35,406 bases of DNA from a virus, in the IMG/VR virus record IMGVR_UViG_3300044941_000539, positions 1 to 35,406 of that record; one strand, written 5' to 3'. Both the position numbers and the translations under genes were made by a program. This document shows positions 1 through 8,506 of the stretch, one piece after another (within the stretch, counting starts at the first letter, position 1; each line of letters begins with the position of its first letter). The notes below the pieces were generated by a model. That model was not told the origin of the DNA. It made no database searches and saw only the letters and a program-made list of their open reading frames with translations.

Positions 1-660
1 TCAGAGGGCAGCGCCCTCGAAGTGGACGAGCTCCAGACGCCAGACGCGGCGCACCTGGGCGAGCGTGCGCGGCTTGTACTTGCCGTCGAGCGTGCGCTCG
101 TCGCGGACGATGACGCCCTCGCCGTAGGTCTTGCCGTCGCCGAGCAGTCCGTAGGCGTTGCCCTCGATGGAGGGATACCAGCCGCCCTGCGGCGCGCCCG
201 TGGCGATGGTCCAGTGGTCGCCCCACGGCTCGTCCTTGCGCCCGCCGTAGATCGTCACCAGATCGCCCGCCTGGATCTCCTTCGGGTCGAGGATGCGCGT
301 GAAGCGCGGCACGCCCGCCTCCTTCCACTTCGCGGCGGACTCGGGGCGCATGGTGGAGGGCAAGATGTACTTGCCGATGCCGGGCTTCATGCGCACGTCC
401 AGGCACACGCCCTCGCGGACGTGGTCCCCCACGATGGCGCCGCAGTAGGCGGGGAAGATCCCGCACCACATCATCCCGCGGCTCTCGTCGTAGCGCCCGC
501 CGCGCAGCAGCCACTCGGCGCCGCTGTGGCGGATCATGTTGGTCAGCGTCTCGATGTCGCCCTTGTAGCCGGGCTGCGTGTCGCGGATGTTCTGTGTCCA
601 CACCGCCTGCGCCGCGCGCACGATGCCCGCGCGCAGCTCCTCGATGGTGAGCTTCGTCAT
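1..660 (-). CDS. Phage lysin, CHAP/TIGR02594-like peptidase or amidase
   Basis: A 219-residue protein that probably cuts host peptidoglycan at the end of infection. The Cys66 region (MMWCGIF), His149 (GDHWTIATG) and the Glu166-x-Asn168 pair (IEGNAYG) follow the Cys-His-Asn/Glu order of CHAP-type cysteine hydrolases; the middle GDLVTIYGG stretch is the usual strand before the catalytic His. There is no signal peptide, and no membrane segment or holin is visible nearby, so export must depend on a holin outside the window. AAGGA lies seven bases before the ATG. It is the last gene of the leftward late run and its stop codon is the window edge. The family is inferred from motifs; the cleaved bond is unknown. 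Confidence 0.6.
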   Translation of the reverse strand: MTKLTIEELRAGIVRAAQAVWTQNIRDTQPGYKGDIETLTNMIRHSGAEWLLRGGRYDESRGMMWCGIFPAYCGAIVGDHVREGVCLDVRMKPGIGKYILPSTMRPESAAKWKEAGVPRFTRILDPKEIQAGDLVTIYGGRKDEPWGDHWTIATGAPQGGWYPSIEGNAYGLLGDGKTYGEGVIVRDERTLDGKYKPRTLAQVRRVWRLELVHFEGAAL

Positions 661-682
661 GATGGTGTCCTTGGGTTAGCGA

Positions 683-1840
683 TCACACGATGGGCAAGCC
701 CGCCTCAGGGATGGCGATGTAGGGAGCCGCGTCCTTCTTGTAAAAGCGCGTAAACTGTGGATGATCGTGGATCATTGGGTTGTCCACGTCGGGCAGCGCG
801 AGCGGCATCAGGTTGAAGCCGCCATCGTTGTGCGGGAAACTCTCATTGAGCAGCTCCCAGTCGAGGAATCCCTTGATGTAGCCGCTCACCGCGATCTGGA
901 GCTTGCGCACCTGCACCTGGCCGCCGCTCAGGTAGTTGGCGCGGTTGAAGTCGTTGAGGACGTTGGTGGGCCGTCCGAGCGTCTCGACCGTGGTGCCATC
1001 CGCACGCACGAACAGGGTCAGGAGGTTCTGGACGCTCTCCAGACCTGCCCATGAACCGCCCGATGGCACGCGAGGAAGGAATACCAGAGCGTCACGGCGC
1101 GTATCAGCGCCGCTGGCGAGGCCGCCGTTAGCGTTGGTGGGGAACATCTCCTTGCCAGACATCACCGTGGCGGAGTAGGCGAGGTTCTGCCCATACGTCA
1201 GGTCAAACGCCAGCACGCCGCGCGGGAGGTCGTAGGTCATGCTGCGTCGGTTCCAGGCGTCGCCGACGCTCCAATTACCCAGATCGATGCCGTGGTAGCG
1301 CCCGGTCGTGGACGGCATAAACGTCGCCAGCGCGGTGTACGGCGACGTGCCAGGCGTCGAGAAGTCGCCCCCGGTGTAGGTCAACGCGGTGGTGTCGTTG
1401 AACCCGAACGCATAGGTCGAGCTGGCGTAGTTGTGGTTAAAGTGGATTAACCCCTGCGCGTTGGCATTTGTGCTAGGGTTATTCCAGGTGGTTGCTGCTG
1501 GCTGCTTGAAGTAGGTGCCCATCGTCGCAGCGTTGTTGTTGCCCCACATCTGGTACAGCCAACCCGATATGTTGCTGTCCGAGCGTCCGCCAAAGCCAAA
1601 GAGCCACTCGCAGCCCTTGGTGGTGTCGCGCAGCAAGAAGGCGTAGCCTAAAGTGCCAGTGGCGCCAACCCAGCGGGCGATGTCGCTGACGCGGAAGCGC
1701 GGCGCCGCGAAGGCCGCGCGCAGCGTGTCCCGCATCGCCACCACGTCCGCCTCGATCCGGGTCTGGTTGCCACCTGAGGACAGGCTGTACTCGTTGCCTC
1801 GGATGCCTCGAAGCTTCACTTGAATGCGATTGTCGGCCAT
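683..1840 (-). CDS. Virion structural protein, probably tail or fibre associated
   Basis: A 385-residue protein rich in Gly, Asn, Thr and aromatic residues, with no membrane segment, of the composition typical of beta-rich phage surface proteins. The N-terminus (IQVKLRGIRGNEYSLSSGG) resembles a short attachment segment. The rest alternates GW/GN-rich loops, as in receptor-facing domains. It lies between the small unknown tail genes and the lysin, the usual place for accessory tail proteins. I do not recognise a family. Base composition is slightly less GC-rich than its neighbours (for example 1380-1560), which fits a variable host-contact gene. Confidence 0.5.
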   Translation of the reverse strand: MADNRIQVKLRGIRGNEYSLSSGGNQTRIEADVVAMRDTLRAAFAAPRFRVSDIARWVGATGTLGYAFLLRDTTKGCEWLFGFGGRSDSNISGWLYQMWGNNNAATMGTYFKQPAATTWNNPSTNANAQGLIHFNHNYASSTYAFGFNDTTALTYTGGDFSTPGTSPYTALATFMPSTTGRYHGIDLGNWSVGDAWNRRSMTYDLPRGVLAFDLTYGQNLAYSATVMSGKEMFPTNANGGLASGADTRRDALVFLPRVPSGGSWAGLESVQNLLTLFVRADGTTVETLGRPTNVLNDFNRANYLSGGQVQVRKLQIAVSGYIKGFLDWELLNESFPHNDGGFNLMPLALPDVDNPMIHDHPQFTRFYKKDAAPYIAIPEAGLPIV

Positions 1841-1849
1841 GATGAAACC

Positions 1850-2038
1850 TTATGTGAGGATGGTCGCGTTGGGTGTGCGCGGCGTGGAGGTGGCGCCGCT
1901 TGGGGCGGCGCCGCGCGCATACTGCGTGAGCAGCAGGCCGCCGTAGATGAGCGCGGTGTGGGGGAGGCGTCCGGCGGCGCTGAAGCTGACGCCGCTTGCG
2001 CCGCAGCTGCGGAACCTGTCTCGAAGCCGCTGGGTCAT
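1850..2038 (-). CDS. Small hypothetical protein, 62 aa
   Basis: It begins with an ATG that overlaps the stop of the preceding gene (ATGA at 2035-2038), which suggests translational coupling. The protein starts MTQRLRDRFRSCG and has one moderately hydrophobic stretch (ALIYGGLLLTQYA, about residues 28-40), too short and weak to call a holin with confidence. The C-terminus is Ala/Pro/Thr rich. No family is recognised; its position suggests an accessory tail or lysis-cassette gene. Confidence 0.5.
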   Translation of the reverse strand: MTQRLRDRFRSCGASGVSFSAAGRLPHTALIYGGLLLTQYARGAAPSGATSTPRTPNATILT

Positions 2039-2457
2039 GGCGTCTCCTGGTTGTACGGGAAGACGCCCACCGAGAAGGCCGCGCCGTCGTGTTCGGTGAT
2101 CTCGAGGTAGATCCGGGCGTAGCCCTCGGTGTCCAGCGCGTCCAGGGCGCCCGAGTCGCCGTCGAGATCGATCGTGGCGAGCGGCACCCATCGCTGTCCT
2201 GTGTAGAGCCAGATCCGCGTTGAGGCGGCGTAGGTGCCGCCTGCGAACGCGTAGAGGTTGACGGTCTTGATGCCCTCGATGTTGGCGCCATCCGTCGGGT
2301 TGGCAGGCGGCGCGCTGGTGGCGCTGGCGTTGTTGAGCAGCAGCTTCTCGGCCTGTGCTGCGGGTGAGGCGTGGATGGTCGCTACCGCTGCGGCCTCGGC
2401 TTGGCGTGTCCAGCGCAGGGCAGAGACGAACTTGTCCCATAGCGTCGTGATGGGCAT
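2035..2457 (-). CDS. Hypothetical tail-region protein, 140 aa
   Basis: A 140-residue protein starting MPITTLWDKFVSALRW. The first 40 residues look helical and the rest (VNLYAFAGG ... RIWLYTGQRWVPLATIDLDGD ... ARIYLEITEHDGAAFSVGVFPY) looks like a compact beta-sandwich. It overlaps the following small gene by ATGA. It sits just after the gpV-like spike gene, so a small baseplate or fibre-associated structural role is likely, but no named family is recognised. Confidence 0.55.
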   Translation of the reverse strand: MPITTLWDKFVSALRWTRQAEAAAVATIHASPAAQAEKLLLNNASATSAPPANPTDGANIEGIKTVNLYAFAGGTYAASTRIWLYTGQRWVPLATIDLDGDSGALDALDTEGYARIYLEITEHDGAAFSVGVFPYNQETP

Positions 2458-2484
2458 GGGCGGTCCTTCGGGTTGTGGCGAGGG

Positions 2485-3129
2485 TTACTCGGCGCGCACC
2501 TTGGCAGCGCCGACAGGAGAGGGTGAGAGGGTTGTGAGCGTGGGGCCAGTGGACGCCCCGCCTGACGCAACGCCTGGATGGACGTGTGTGGTCAGCGCCG
2601 CCTCAAGCGCCTCGAAGCGGGCCTCGACGTCCTCGGCCAGCGCGACCTTCTTGGTCGCTGCGTCGCTGCCCAGACGCACATCGGGCGCGCTGACGATGAC
2701 GCGACCGCTGGCCTCGATGAGCAGCGTGCCGTCTGGCTGGGGCTGGATGGTCACGAGGTCGGCGCCGACGCGGATGCGCACGCTGCTGGTCGCGCCCAGC
2801 TCGACATGCCCGGCGTGTCGGGCGAGGTCGGCGCGCAGCCACGCGGTCATCGTCTGGGTGCGGTCCCACAGCACGCCGAACCACGCGGGGCGGCCCGGCA
2901 AGCCATCGCGGCCCATCGTCGCGAGCCGCGCCCCCACGGGCGGCGCCACGTCGAGCAGCGGTGGTAAGATCGCCAGCGCCTGCTCGATCGCCCCGTCCTG
3001 GAGCCACTCCGGCACCAGCTGCACGCGGCGCAGCGCGTCGGCTGCCGCGCTCACGCGGCTGGCGTAGAAGCCCGGTCGCCGCCCGCGTACCTCGCGTCGC
3101 AGCTCGGAGAGCGCGTCCCAGATGGTCAT
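2485..3129 (-). CDS. Baseplate spike protein, gpV / Mu gp45-like
   Basis: A probable membrane-piercing spike at the centre of the baseplate. Residues 60-95 (LLDVAPPVGARLATMGRDGLPG) look like the OB-fold entry. About residues 112-170 form alternating short strands (VELGATSSVRIRVGADLVTIQPQ, LLIEASGRVIVSAPDVRLGS) as in the triple beta-helix of gpV-type spikes. The downstream TTHVHPG gives an HxH motif like the one that binds iron at the spike tip in P2 gpV relatives. The ATG at 3129 (MTIWDALSEL) is chosen over an in-frame upstream start at 3174 because the upstream gene ends at 3137. It follows the gpI-like gene in the normal contractile-tail neighbourhood. Confidence 0.65.
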   Translation of the reverse strand: MTIWDALSELRREVRGRRPGFYASRVSAAADALRRVQLVPEWLQDGAIEQALAILPPLLDVAPPVGARLATMGRDGLPGRPAWFGVLWDRTQTMTAWLRADLARHAGHVELGATSSVRIRVGADLVTIQPQPDGTLLIEASGRVIVSAPDVRLGSDAATKKVALAEDVEARFEALEAALTTHVHPGVASGGASTGPTLTTLSPSPVGAAKVRAE

Positions 3130-3136
3130 AATGGCC

Positions 3137-3673
3137 TCACGCGTAGTCGTCGAGCAGGTTGTCGTCCAGATCAACGATCCGATACTGAGCCCACGCGGGC
3201 GCCACCAACATGAGCAGCTGGCGCAGCTCGGCGGGCGCGATGCTCCCGGCCGCGATCGCCACCTCGTAGCGCCACGCGGTGTCTTCGCCCGGCCCGCAGA
3301 CCTCGCCAGCGGCGGTGATGCCCGCGATGAACGCGCTGCTCTGGACCGGGCGCACCTGGGCGGTCACGCCCGCGAGCGCCTTGACCCAGCGCTCCAGCTC
3401 GTCGCGCCGCCCCTTGGCGAGCCAGCCCTGCACCGCGCTGGCGATGAGCGCGCGCTGGGCAGCGAGCGAGAGGTTGTCCAGCGGCGGCAGCCCCACCACC
3501 TCGGCCAGCCACGGCAGCCACGAGGCGGGCGCGCTGCGCGGGTCCATGTAGGTGTATGCGATGCCGATCTGCGCGCGCCACGCATCGAGCGGCTGCGCGA
3601 TGGCGAGGACGAGCTGCCGCGGCAGCCCGATGCGCAGCCAGGGCGGGACGAGCTTGAGGAGATAGGATGACAT
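3137..3673 (-). CDS. Tail protein I-like baseplate protein
   Basis: A 178-residue protein of the P2 gpI / phage-tail-domain type. Diagnostic parts are LPWLAEVVGLP (leading the ALxWLAxxxG signature), RALIASAVQGWLAKGRRDELERWVKALAG (helical core) and the C-terminal beta part. It probably links the J wedge protein to the fibre. The ATG at 3673 (MSSYLLKLVPPWLR) is preferred over a TTG at 3703, because the TTG lies inside the stem of a hairpin (3699-3731). In P2-like phages gene I directly follows J; here an 858-base fibre gene and a hairpin lie between them. Confidence 0.65.
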   Translation of the reverse strand: MSSYLLKLVPPWLRIGLPRQLVLAIAQPLDAWRAQIGIAYTYMDPRSAPASWLPWLAEVVGLPPLDNLSLAAQRALIASAVQGWLAKGRRDELERWVKALAGVTAQVRPVQSSAFIAGITAAGEVCGPGEDTAWRYEVAIAAGSIAPAELRQLLMLVAPAWAQYRIVDLDDNLLDDYA

Positions 3674-3698
3674 TGGGAGAGACTTCGAGCGCAAGAAG

Positions 3699-3731
3699 CA
3701 CAAGAGGTCGATGGCATATCGACCTCTTGTG
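3699..3731 (-). terminator. Perfect 14-bp hairpin, likely leftward terminator after the fibre gene
   Basis: Bases 3699-3712 are perfectly complementary to 3718-3731, with a five-base loop. Read leftward, the stem is followed by CTTCTTG, a modest T-rich tail. It lies in the 173-base gap after the fibre gene and 26 bases before the gpI-like gene. The tail shares 13 bases (CTTGTGCTTCTTG, partly stem) with the hairpin at 15109-15128. The T tract is weak, so it may attenuate rather than stop transcription, or act as an mRNA-end structure. Confidence 0.55.
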
Positions 3732-3846
3732 TCTTCAGATTATATAGCTTGATATCAGCGGGAAGTAGACAAACGTTGGACGATATAGCTGTTAAGGGAG
3801 GTGCCGATTGCCTTGGCAGCAGTGGCGAGTTCACGGTGGTGAGTCG

Positions 3847-4704
3847 TCACCATGCGCACAGGTGCAGGGTGACCGTATCGCTGATACCCGCTCCAGTCGC
3901 TGCCAGCGCATCGATCCAGTCTAGCCCGTTCCAGCGGTGTAGACTGACCTGTGCGGTCCCAGCTCCTTGCACAAGCAGTTGCGCAAGATAGCGCTGGTCC
4001 GATTCGCTCTTAACGACCACCTGCCAGATCGCAGTATCGCTCACCCCCTCAAGCGGCACGGGGATAAATCGGCGGGGCGCGCTACCTGTAAAGGTATGGC
4101 CTGCCGCAGCGATGTTATAACCATCTGCGCTAGCGACCACAGGCGCTGCAGCGGCGCTTAATGTGAGGGTCACACGCGCGGCCAGCTTGCACAGGTTGCC
4201 CTTATAGAGCGACTCGACCAGCGGTGCGGCGGCCTCCATACCAGCGGGCGGCGCGGACAGAGCCACGCGCAGCGCGTCCACCTTGAGGGCGCTGCGTGTA
4301 AGGAGCGCGTGGCCAGCGCGACGCGCCAACTCCAACACACCCGTCGCAGGATCAAGGCCGTTGCCCGCTACGAGCTGGAGATCGCCGTCGGCCTCCGCGC
4401 CCGTGGACAACGGAGCGCTCAAGCCGACGCGCAGGCCTCGCCCCGCCTGCATGATGCCCGACACCAGACGGGCCACTCCCGAAGTCGCGTGCGCGTGGAC
4501 CAGCTTATGCTCGCCTGCGCTATCCACGGGAGCGGCCAGCGTGCCGTGCGAACCCACCGTGAATTCGGTGTTGAGGTCGATCTTGCTGGCGTGCCCGTCT
4601 GAGTCGATGCCGTCGTGTTTGTGGCCGCCGTCGGTGCGGTACAGCCTGTTCAAGAAGGAGGCGGTGACGAGCGTGGTGCCGTCGTGGAACTCGGTCTTGG
4701 GCAT
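3847..4704 (-). CDS. Tail fibre / receptor-binding protein
   Basis: A 285-residue protein beginning MPKTEFHDGTTLVTASFLNRLY, followed by GHKHDGIDSDGHASKI at about residues 27-42. This F-x-DGT-x-L-x-A-x-FLN ... GHxHDGxDxDGHAxKI opening is a common attachment end of phage tail fibres. The middle is Ala/Leu rich (VARLVSGIMQAGRGLRVGLS) and the C-terminus is a beta domain with LHRWNGLDWIDALA. The ATG at 4704 has AAGGGA before it and is preferred over 4740. The 3' end is less GC-rich than the N-terminal half, as often seen in exchanged host-range domains. Its place between J and I is unusual. Confidence 0.6.
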   Translation of the reverse strand: MPKTEFHDGTTLVTASFLNRLYRTDGGHKHDGIDSDGHASKIDLNTEFTVGSHGTLAAPVDSAGEHKLVHAHATSGVARLVSGIMQAGRGLRVGLSAPLSTGAEADGDLQLVAGNGLDPATGVLELARRAGHALLTRSALKVDALRVALSAPPAGMEAAAPLVESLYKGNLCKLAARVTLTLSAAAAPVVASADGYNIAAAGHTFTGSAPRRFIPVPLEGVSDTAIWQVVVKSESDQRYLAQLLVQGAGTAQVSLHRWNGLDWIDALAATGAGISDTVTLHLCAW

Positions 4705-4790
4705 GATCTTTCCCTTGTGGCGTTGGTGCGTGCCGCACATGCGAGCGGCATGTCTGGGGTTCAGAGAGGCTTAACTTTGACCGTCGCAGC

Positions 4791-5981
4791 TCATAGCGCT
4801 ACGAGCGTCAGCGCCCCCGGCGTCCCATAGCCCTCGCCCCAGTGGAGCATGCCGAAGGCGTCGGTGAGGGCGCCGTCGAGGCCGGGCGCCACGATGGTCA
4901 GCGGCGCGGCGGCGCTCCAGCTCACACCGTAGTTGTCGCTCGTCTTGACCTGGATCGCACCCACGCGTCGCACACCGGCGATGCGGGCCAGCAGCACGAC
5001 CAGATCGTTTTCGTAGAGGCTCTCGCCCCAGTCCCATGCGCGCGCGTCGAGGTAGGCGACCAGCGCGGCCTCGACGGCAGGCTTGATGCCGACCAACGTG
5101 TAACCCTGCTCCAACGCCAGCTCGATCTCGGACACCCAGATCAGGCGCACCGGATGCTGATAAGCACGCACCACCAGCCCCGGCGGCGCTTTGGAGGTCA
5201 GCGCCAGCTCCACGCGCTCCTTGAGCGCAGTGCTCGGCACTGCGTTGAGGTCTGCGGCGAGGAAACCCACCGCTGCGGCGCCGCCCCCCACCGTGATGGC
5301 GAGCGCGTCGGAGAGGTAGGTCGCGCCCAGCAGCTTCGCGCGCTCGACGCCCTCCACGCGCGCAGCCAGCTCGGCGCCGTCCTCCAGCGTGACGAACCGG
5401 TCGCCCAGATTGCGCAGCGCGGCGGGCGCGCGGGCAAGCGTCGCGTCTACCGTCTCGGCGTCCTGTCCACCTGAAGCGGCCGCCTCGTTGGTGACGCTGG
5501 CGATCCCCGCGATGGGCTGCGCGAGGAAGGTGAGTGTGTTGGCGGCGACGTTGCCCGCCGCGCCTGCGCTTATGGCGGTGGCCTCAACCTCGGCATCAGC
5601 GCCGTCCGGCGCAACGCTGACGCTTGTGTCGGTGGCGAACTCCTGCGCGTTGACACCGTATCCTGTGCGCACGCGTGTCCCCGCTGGCACAAGGATCGGG
5701 GCGAGCGTGCCAGCGGCGCTGGTGAACTTGAGCGTCGCGTGCGCGGGCGCGGCGACTTCGGGCGCGATGCCCACCAGGTTGAGCAGCGCGATCCACATGC
5801 GCTGCGGCAGCTGGTTCATCTTGTGGAGCAGCAGGCCGTAGAAGGCGCCGCAGCCCTCGACGATCTTGACCACGACGCTCGACGCGTTGCGATCCGACAG
5901 CTCTGGCGGCAGCGCGTCGAGGACATCTGCCACAACCTGCTCCTCGTCGCGTGTGTCCAGCTGGGGATACGGGATGGGCAT
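4791..5981 (-). CDS. Baseplate J-like protein (wedge, gp47-like)
   Basis: A 396-residue baseplate wedge protein of the P2 gpJ / Mu gp47 family. The helical N-terminus has MNQLPQRMWIALLNLVGI (residues 55-72). The J-like beta domain begins VPAGTRVRT (98-106), continues with an A-x-x-x-G-N-V segment (AGAAGNVAANTL, 139-150), IAGIASVTN (157-165) and ASGGQD (169-174); these are the family's hallmark motifs. It sits directly after the gp25-like gene (gap of three bases) and before the fibre. The same beta motif recurs in the connector gene at 14393-15085. Confidence 0.85.
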   Translation of the reverse strand: MPIPYPQLDTRDEEQVVADVLDALPPELSDRNASSVVVKIVEGCGAFYGLLLHKMNQLPQRMWIALLNLVGIAPEVAAPAHATLKFTSAAGTLAPILVPAGTRVRTGYGVNAQEFATDTSVSVAPDGADAEVEATAISAGAAGNVAANTLTFLAQPIAGIASVTNEAAASGGQDAETVDATLARAPAALRNLGDRFVTLEDGAELAARVEGVERAKLLGATYLSDALAITVGGGAAAVGFLAADLNAVPSTALKERVELALTSKAPPGLVVRAYQHPVRLIWVSEIELALEQGYTLVGIKPAVEAALVAYLDARAWDWGESLYENDLVVLLARIAGVRRVGAIQVKTSDNYGVSWSAAAPLTIVAPGLDGALTDAFGMLHWGEGYGTPGALTLVAL

Positions 5982-5984
5982 GAG

Positions 5985-6362
5985 TTACACCTTGCGATAG
6001 AAGGGGAAGATCCGGTTCGTCTCGCGCTGCTCACCGATGGGCGTGATCCGGACGCGCAGCCACAACGTCTCGCTCGTGCGCTCCTCACGCACAATCTCGA
6101 CGGTGATGTCCTTGGCGCGCGGCTCGCTGCGCTCGATGGCGCGGCCCACCGCCCACGCGACATCCTCCGCGTTGGCGAGCGGGTCATACGCCTGGAGCGG
6201 CAACCCATAGAGCGGGTCCAGGGCGCAGGCGCCCTGCGGGCAGGACAGAATCGCCTCGACGCTCTCCCACAGCCGCGCCTCGCCCTCGCTCACCACCAGC
6301 CGCCCGGCGCCGTCCTCAGCCACCGGGAACGCCACGCCAGCCCCAAAGATCTCGCTGCTCAT
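5985..6362 (-). CDS. Baseplate wedge protein, gpW/gp25-like
   Basis: A 125-residue protein of the gp25/gpW lysozyme-like-fold wedge family (without lysozyme activity). Typical features are the ALDPLYGLPLQAYDP segment (about residues 46-60), a helix (DVAWAVGRAIERSEPR) and the closing strands (ITVEIVREER ... LWLRVRITPIGE). Its ATG overlaps the gpD-like stop. The order gp25-J in contractile tails is conserved, which supports the call. Length is normal for the family. Confidence 0.75.
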   Translation of the reverse strand: MSSEIFGAGVAFPVAEDGAGRLVVSEGEARLWESVEAILSCPQGACALDPLYGLPLQAYDPLANAEDVAWAVGRAIERSEPRAKDITVEIVREERTSETLWLRVRITPIGEQRETNRIFPFYRKV

Positions 6363-7345
6363 GTCGCCTCCACGCCGCTGTTGTAGAGCGTCAGCTCGCA
6401 GCCAAGCGTCGCCAGATCGACCTCATAGCCGTCCACGATCCACACCCCGCTAAAGCGCGCCCCAAACCCCTCGATCTCCACGCCCTGTCCCAGCCTCAAG
6501 CCCGGCGGCACACGCGCAAGCCGCGCCTGCGCCTCAAGGCGTCGCCACTTGCGCGCCCGCGCCACGCGCGCCAGGTCCAGCGGCTTGTCATCCTCGAGGT
6601 CGTCCTCATCCTCGGCCAACCCCGTCGCCGCCGCCAGCACCGCGCGCGCTTGAGCCTCGCCGCGATCCTCGCCCACCACCTCGCCAGCGCGGCTCTTGAT
6701 CTTGCCCGTCGTGCTCGGCAGCGGGCGGCTCACCTCGAACTGGACGCTGACCAGCTGCCCGTCTCCAGCCCGCAGGCGCAGCGCCGCGACGCTGGAGGTG
6801 CTGCCCAGCGACCGCAGCACGAGCTGCTCGCCCACGACCTCCACTGTGTGACCGCACCAGCCCGCCACGCGCTCCAGCACCTCCCAATCCGTCTCGCCAT
6901 GCTGGAGGATGCTGGCGAACCGCGTCAGCGTGGCGTCCGCGTCGGCTCCGCTCGCCTCCAGCACCAGCCCCTCCTCACGGGCGAGCTGGTCTGCCAGACG
7001 CGTGAGCGTCATGTTGGCGAGGTTGCGGGCGCGCTGGACGCGGCGCAGCCGCACGCTTCGATCCACCGCCTGCACATCCAGCCGCCCGTCGCTCGCCCAG
7101 CCAAGCCGCGCCACGCGCCCCGTAAACAGCAGCTCGGGCGCTCCAAAGCCCGCCCACACCGCCACGGCCTCCTGCGCAAACGGCAGCGGCAGCGCGTCCC
7201 GCAACACGCCGCGCGGGTCGCTGAACGTGAGCTGCGCGCTGCTCGCCTGCTTGCCATGCGCGCGGCGCACCTTGCCGCCTACGAGCCGCCCATCCCCCCA
7301 CCCAAAGCGCTCCTCGCCGATGAGGATCTCCACCTCTGCCTTCAT
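6359..7345 (-). CDS. Baseplate hub protein, gpD / gp27-like
   Basis: A 328-residue protein matching the phage late-control gpD / tail hub family that forms the ring between tube and spike. Visible markers are the early strands (VEILIGEERF, AQLTFSDPRGVL), LLFTGRVARLGWASDGRLDVQAVDRSVRLRR, a helical segment (LTRLADQLAREEGLVLEAS), ERVAGWCGHTVEVVGEQLVLR, and a C-terminal LRLGQGVEIEGFGARFSGVWIV strand set. Both ends overlap neighbours by ATGA. It lies between the LysM protein and gp25, as in Mu/P2-like and phage-tail-like clusters. Confidence 0.7.
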   Translation of the reverse strand: MKAEVEILIGEERFGWGDGRLVGGKVRRAHGKQASSAQLTFSDPRGVLRDALPLPFAQEAVAVWAGFGAPELLFTGRVARLGWASDGRLDVQAVDRSVRLRRVQRARNLANMTLTRLADQLAREEGLVLEASGADADATLTRFASILQHGETDWEVLERVAGWCGHTVEVVGEQLVLRSLGSTSSVAALRLRAGDGQLVSVQFEVSRPLPSTTGKIKSRAGEVVGEDRGEAQARAVLAAATGLAEDEDDLEDDKPLDLARVARARKWRRLEAQARLARVPPGLRLGQGVEIEGFGARFSGVWIVDGYEVDLATLGCELTLYNSGVEAT

Positions 7346-7974
7346 CGCGGCACCTCCAGCGGGGCGAGCAGCGCGTCACGCGCAGGCGTCGCCGCAAAGC
7401 GCACAGTAAGCGTGCGCGCTAGCCACAGGACTAGCCACGCGTCGCGCTCGATCTCCAGCACCACCCGCGCACGCCCCGCCTCGCTCACCAGCTCCAGCCG
7501 CACGGCTCGCGGGCTGCCGTCAGCGCCCACGAAGGCGGCGTCATCAAGCGGCTGCGGCGGGCCTGCAGCGGCGTCTCCCGGCGCACGCAGCGCGACGGTG
7601 TATGCGCCGAACGCGACATCCTCGACGACGAGCGCGCCATCGCCCAGCAGCGCGCCCTCGACGGCGAGCAGGTCGAGCTTGACGCCGAGCGCGTCGGTCA
7701 GGTCCAGCTCGGCCACGCCGTCGCCGTCCACGAGCGGCGTCGTGGTGAGCAGCGGCAGCACGTCGGCGTAGACGAGCGCGGCGAGGTCGAAGCCGTCCTC
7801 GACGCCGCTGGTGTCGAGCAGCTCTCGCCAGCGACGCCACTCGCCGAGCGACTGGTGCGCCAGCGCGAAGATCGTCGCGCCCTGGATGAGCGGCACGGCG
7901 CGCACGCGGGGCTGTTCGCGCTCCCGCGCGGCGCCGAGGCGGTCAAACGGGCTCTCGGAGGGGCGTCGCATCAT
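7342..7974 (-). CDS. LysM-like baseplate protein (gpX/gp53-like)
   Basis: A 210-residue protein with a LysM-like segment near the N-terminus: PLIQGATIFALAHQ followed by SLGEWRRWRELLDTSGVEDG, corresponding to the GDTLxxIAxxxLGxxxxWxxIxxxNxI pattern. In contractile tails such LysM proteins (P2 gpX, T4 gp53-like) clamp the hub and inner baseplate. The remainder is beta-rich. Two ATGs in a row (7974, 7971) overlap the stop of the upstream gene; 7974 gives the usual ATGA overlap. The 3' end overlaps the gpD-like gene. Confidence 0.6.
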   Translation of the reverse strand: MMRRPSESPFDRLGAAREREQPRVRAVPLIQGATIFALAHQSLGEWRRWRELLDTSGVEDGFDLAALVYADVLPLLTTTPLVDGDGVAELDLTDALGVKLDLLAVEGALLGDGALVVEDVAFGAYTVALRAPGDAAAGPPQPLDDAAFVGADGSPRAVRLELVSEAGRARVVLEIERDAWLVLWLARTLTVRFAATPARDALLAPLEVPR

Positions 7975-8501
7975 CGCGCTCCCGGAGTCTTCGGGTTGCA
8001 CATCATCGTCACGTTGACCTGCGCCACGCGCGCCCAGCCATCGCGGTTCGTCTCGCGTCGCTCCACGCTGACGCGCGTGAGCTGTCCACGGTACTCGTGC
8101 GCGCCCAGCTGCAACACCACCATGTACGGCTCGCCGGTGAGCCGATCGAGCGCGTGGACGTACAGCTCCAGCGGGCGCAGCGCGCCCAGCTCAAGCCGCT
8201 CCGCGTCCTCCGAGTAGGCCAGCCACTCGAAGCTCACCTCCTGCGGCGCGTTGCCGCGCCAGTCCGAGGCGTCATCGGCCACGCCCAGCGCGCCGCGCGG
8301 CGCCCACTGCGCGGCCTGGTCGGTGGTCCAGCCCGGCGGGTTGTAAGGCAGCACCAGCGAGGTCGAGCTGCCATCGCCCCTCAAGAAGCGGAACGTCGCC
8401 TGGTAGGGACGCAGCGCGGCCAGCTGCTCCTGCGCCGCCCCGAACGCAGCGCGGCCCTGCTCCACGGCGTTGGAGAGCAAATTGCGCACGTTGACAGCCA
8501 T
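7971..8501 (-). CDS. Tube-baseplate adaptor protein, CIS-tube-like
   Basis: A 176-residue protein lying between the tape measure and LysM genes. The pattern YQATFRFLRGDGSSTSLVLPYNPPGW ... VSFEWLAY ... LQLGAHEYRGQLTRVSVERRE ... GWARVAQVNVTMM resembles the tube-terminating / hub-adaptor proteins of contractile injection systems, whose C-terminal half is a tube-like beta-barrel. The first 30 residues are a helix. The family is inferred from pattern and position only. Confidence 0.5.
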   Translation of the reverse strand: MAVNVRNLLSNAVEQGRAAFGAAQEQLAALRPYQATFRFLRGDGSSTSLVLPYNPPGWTTDQAAQWAPRGALGVADDASDWRGNAPQEVSFEWLAYSEDAERLELGALRPLELYVHALDRLTGEPYMVVLQLGAHEYRGQLTRVSVERRETNRDGWARVAQVNVTMMCNPKTPGAR

Positions 8502-8506
8502 AACCG

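Noticed and set aside
1850-2038. Holin assignment for the 62-aa protein
   Set aside because: The hydrophobic stretch is short, contains Gln and Tyr, and there is no clear membrane helix.
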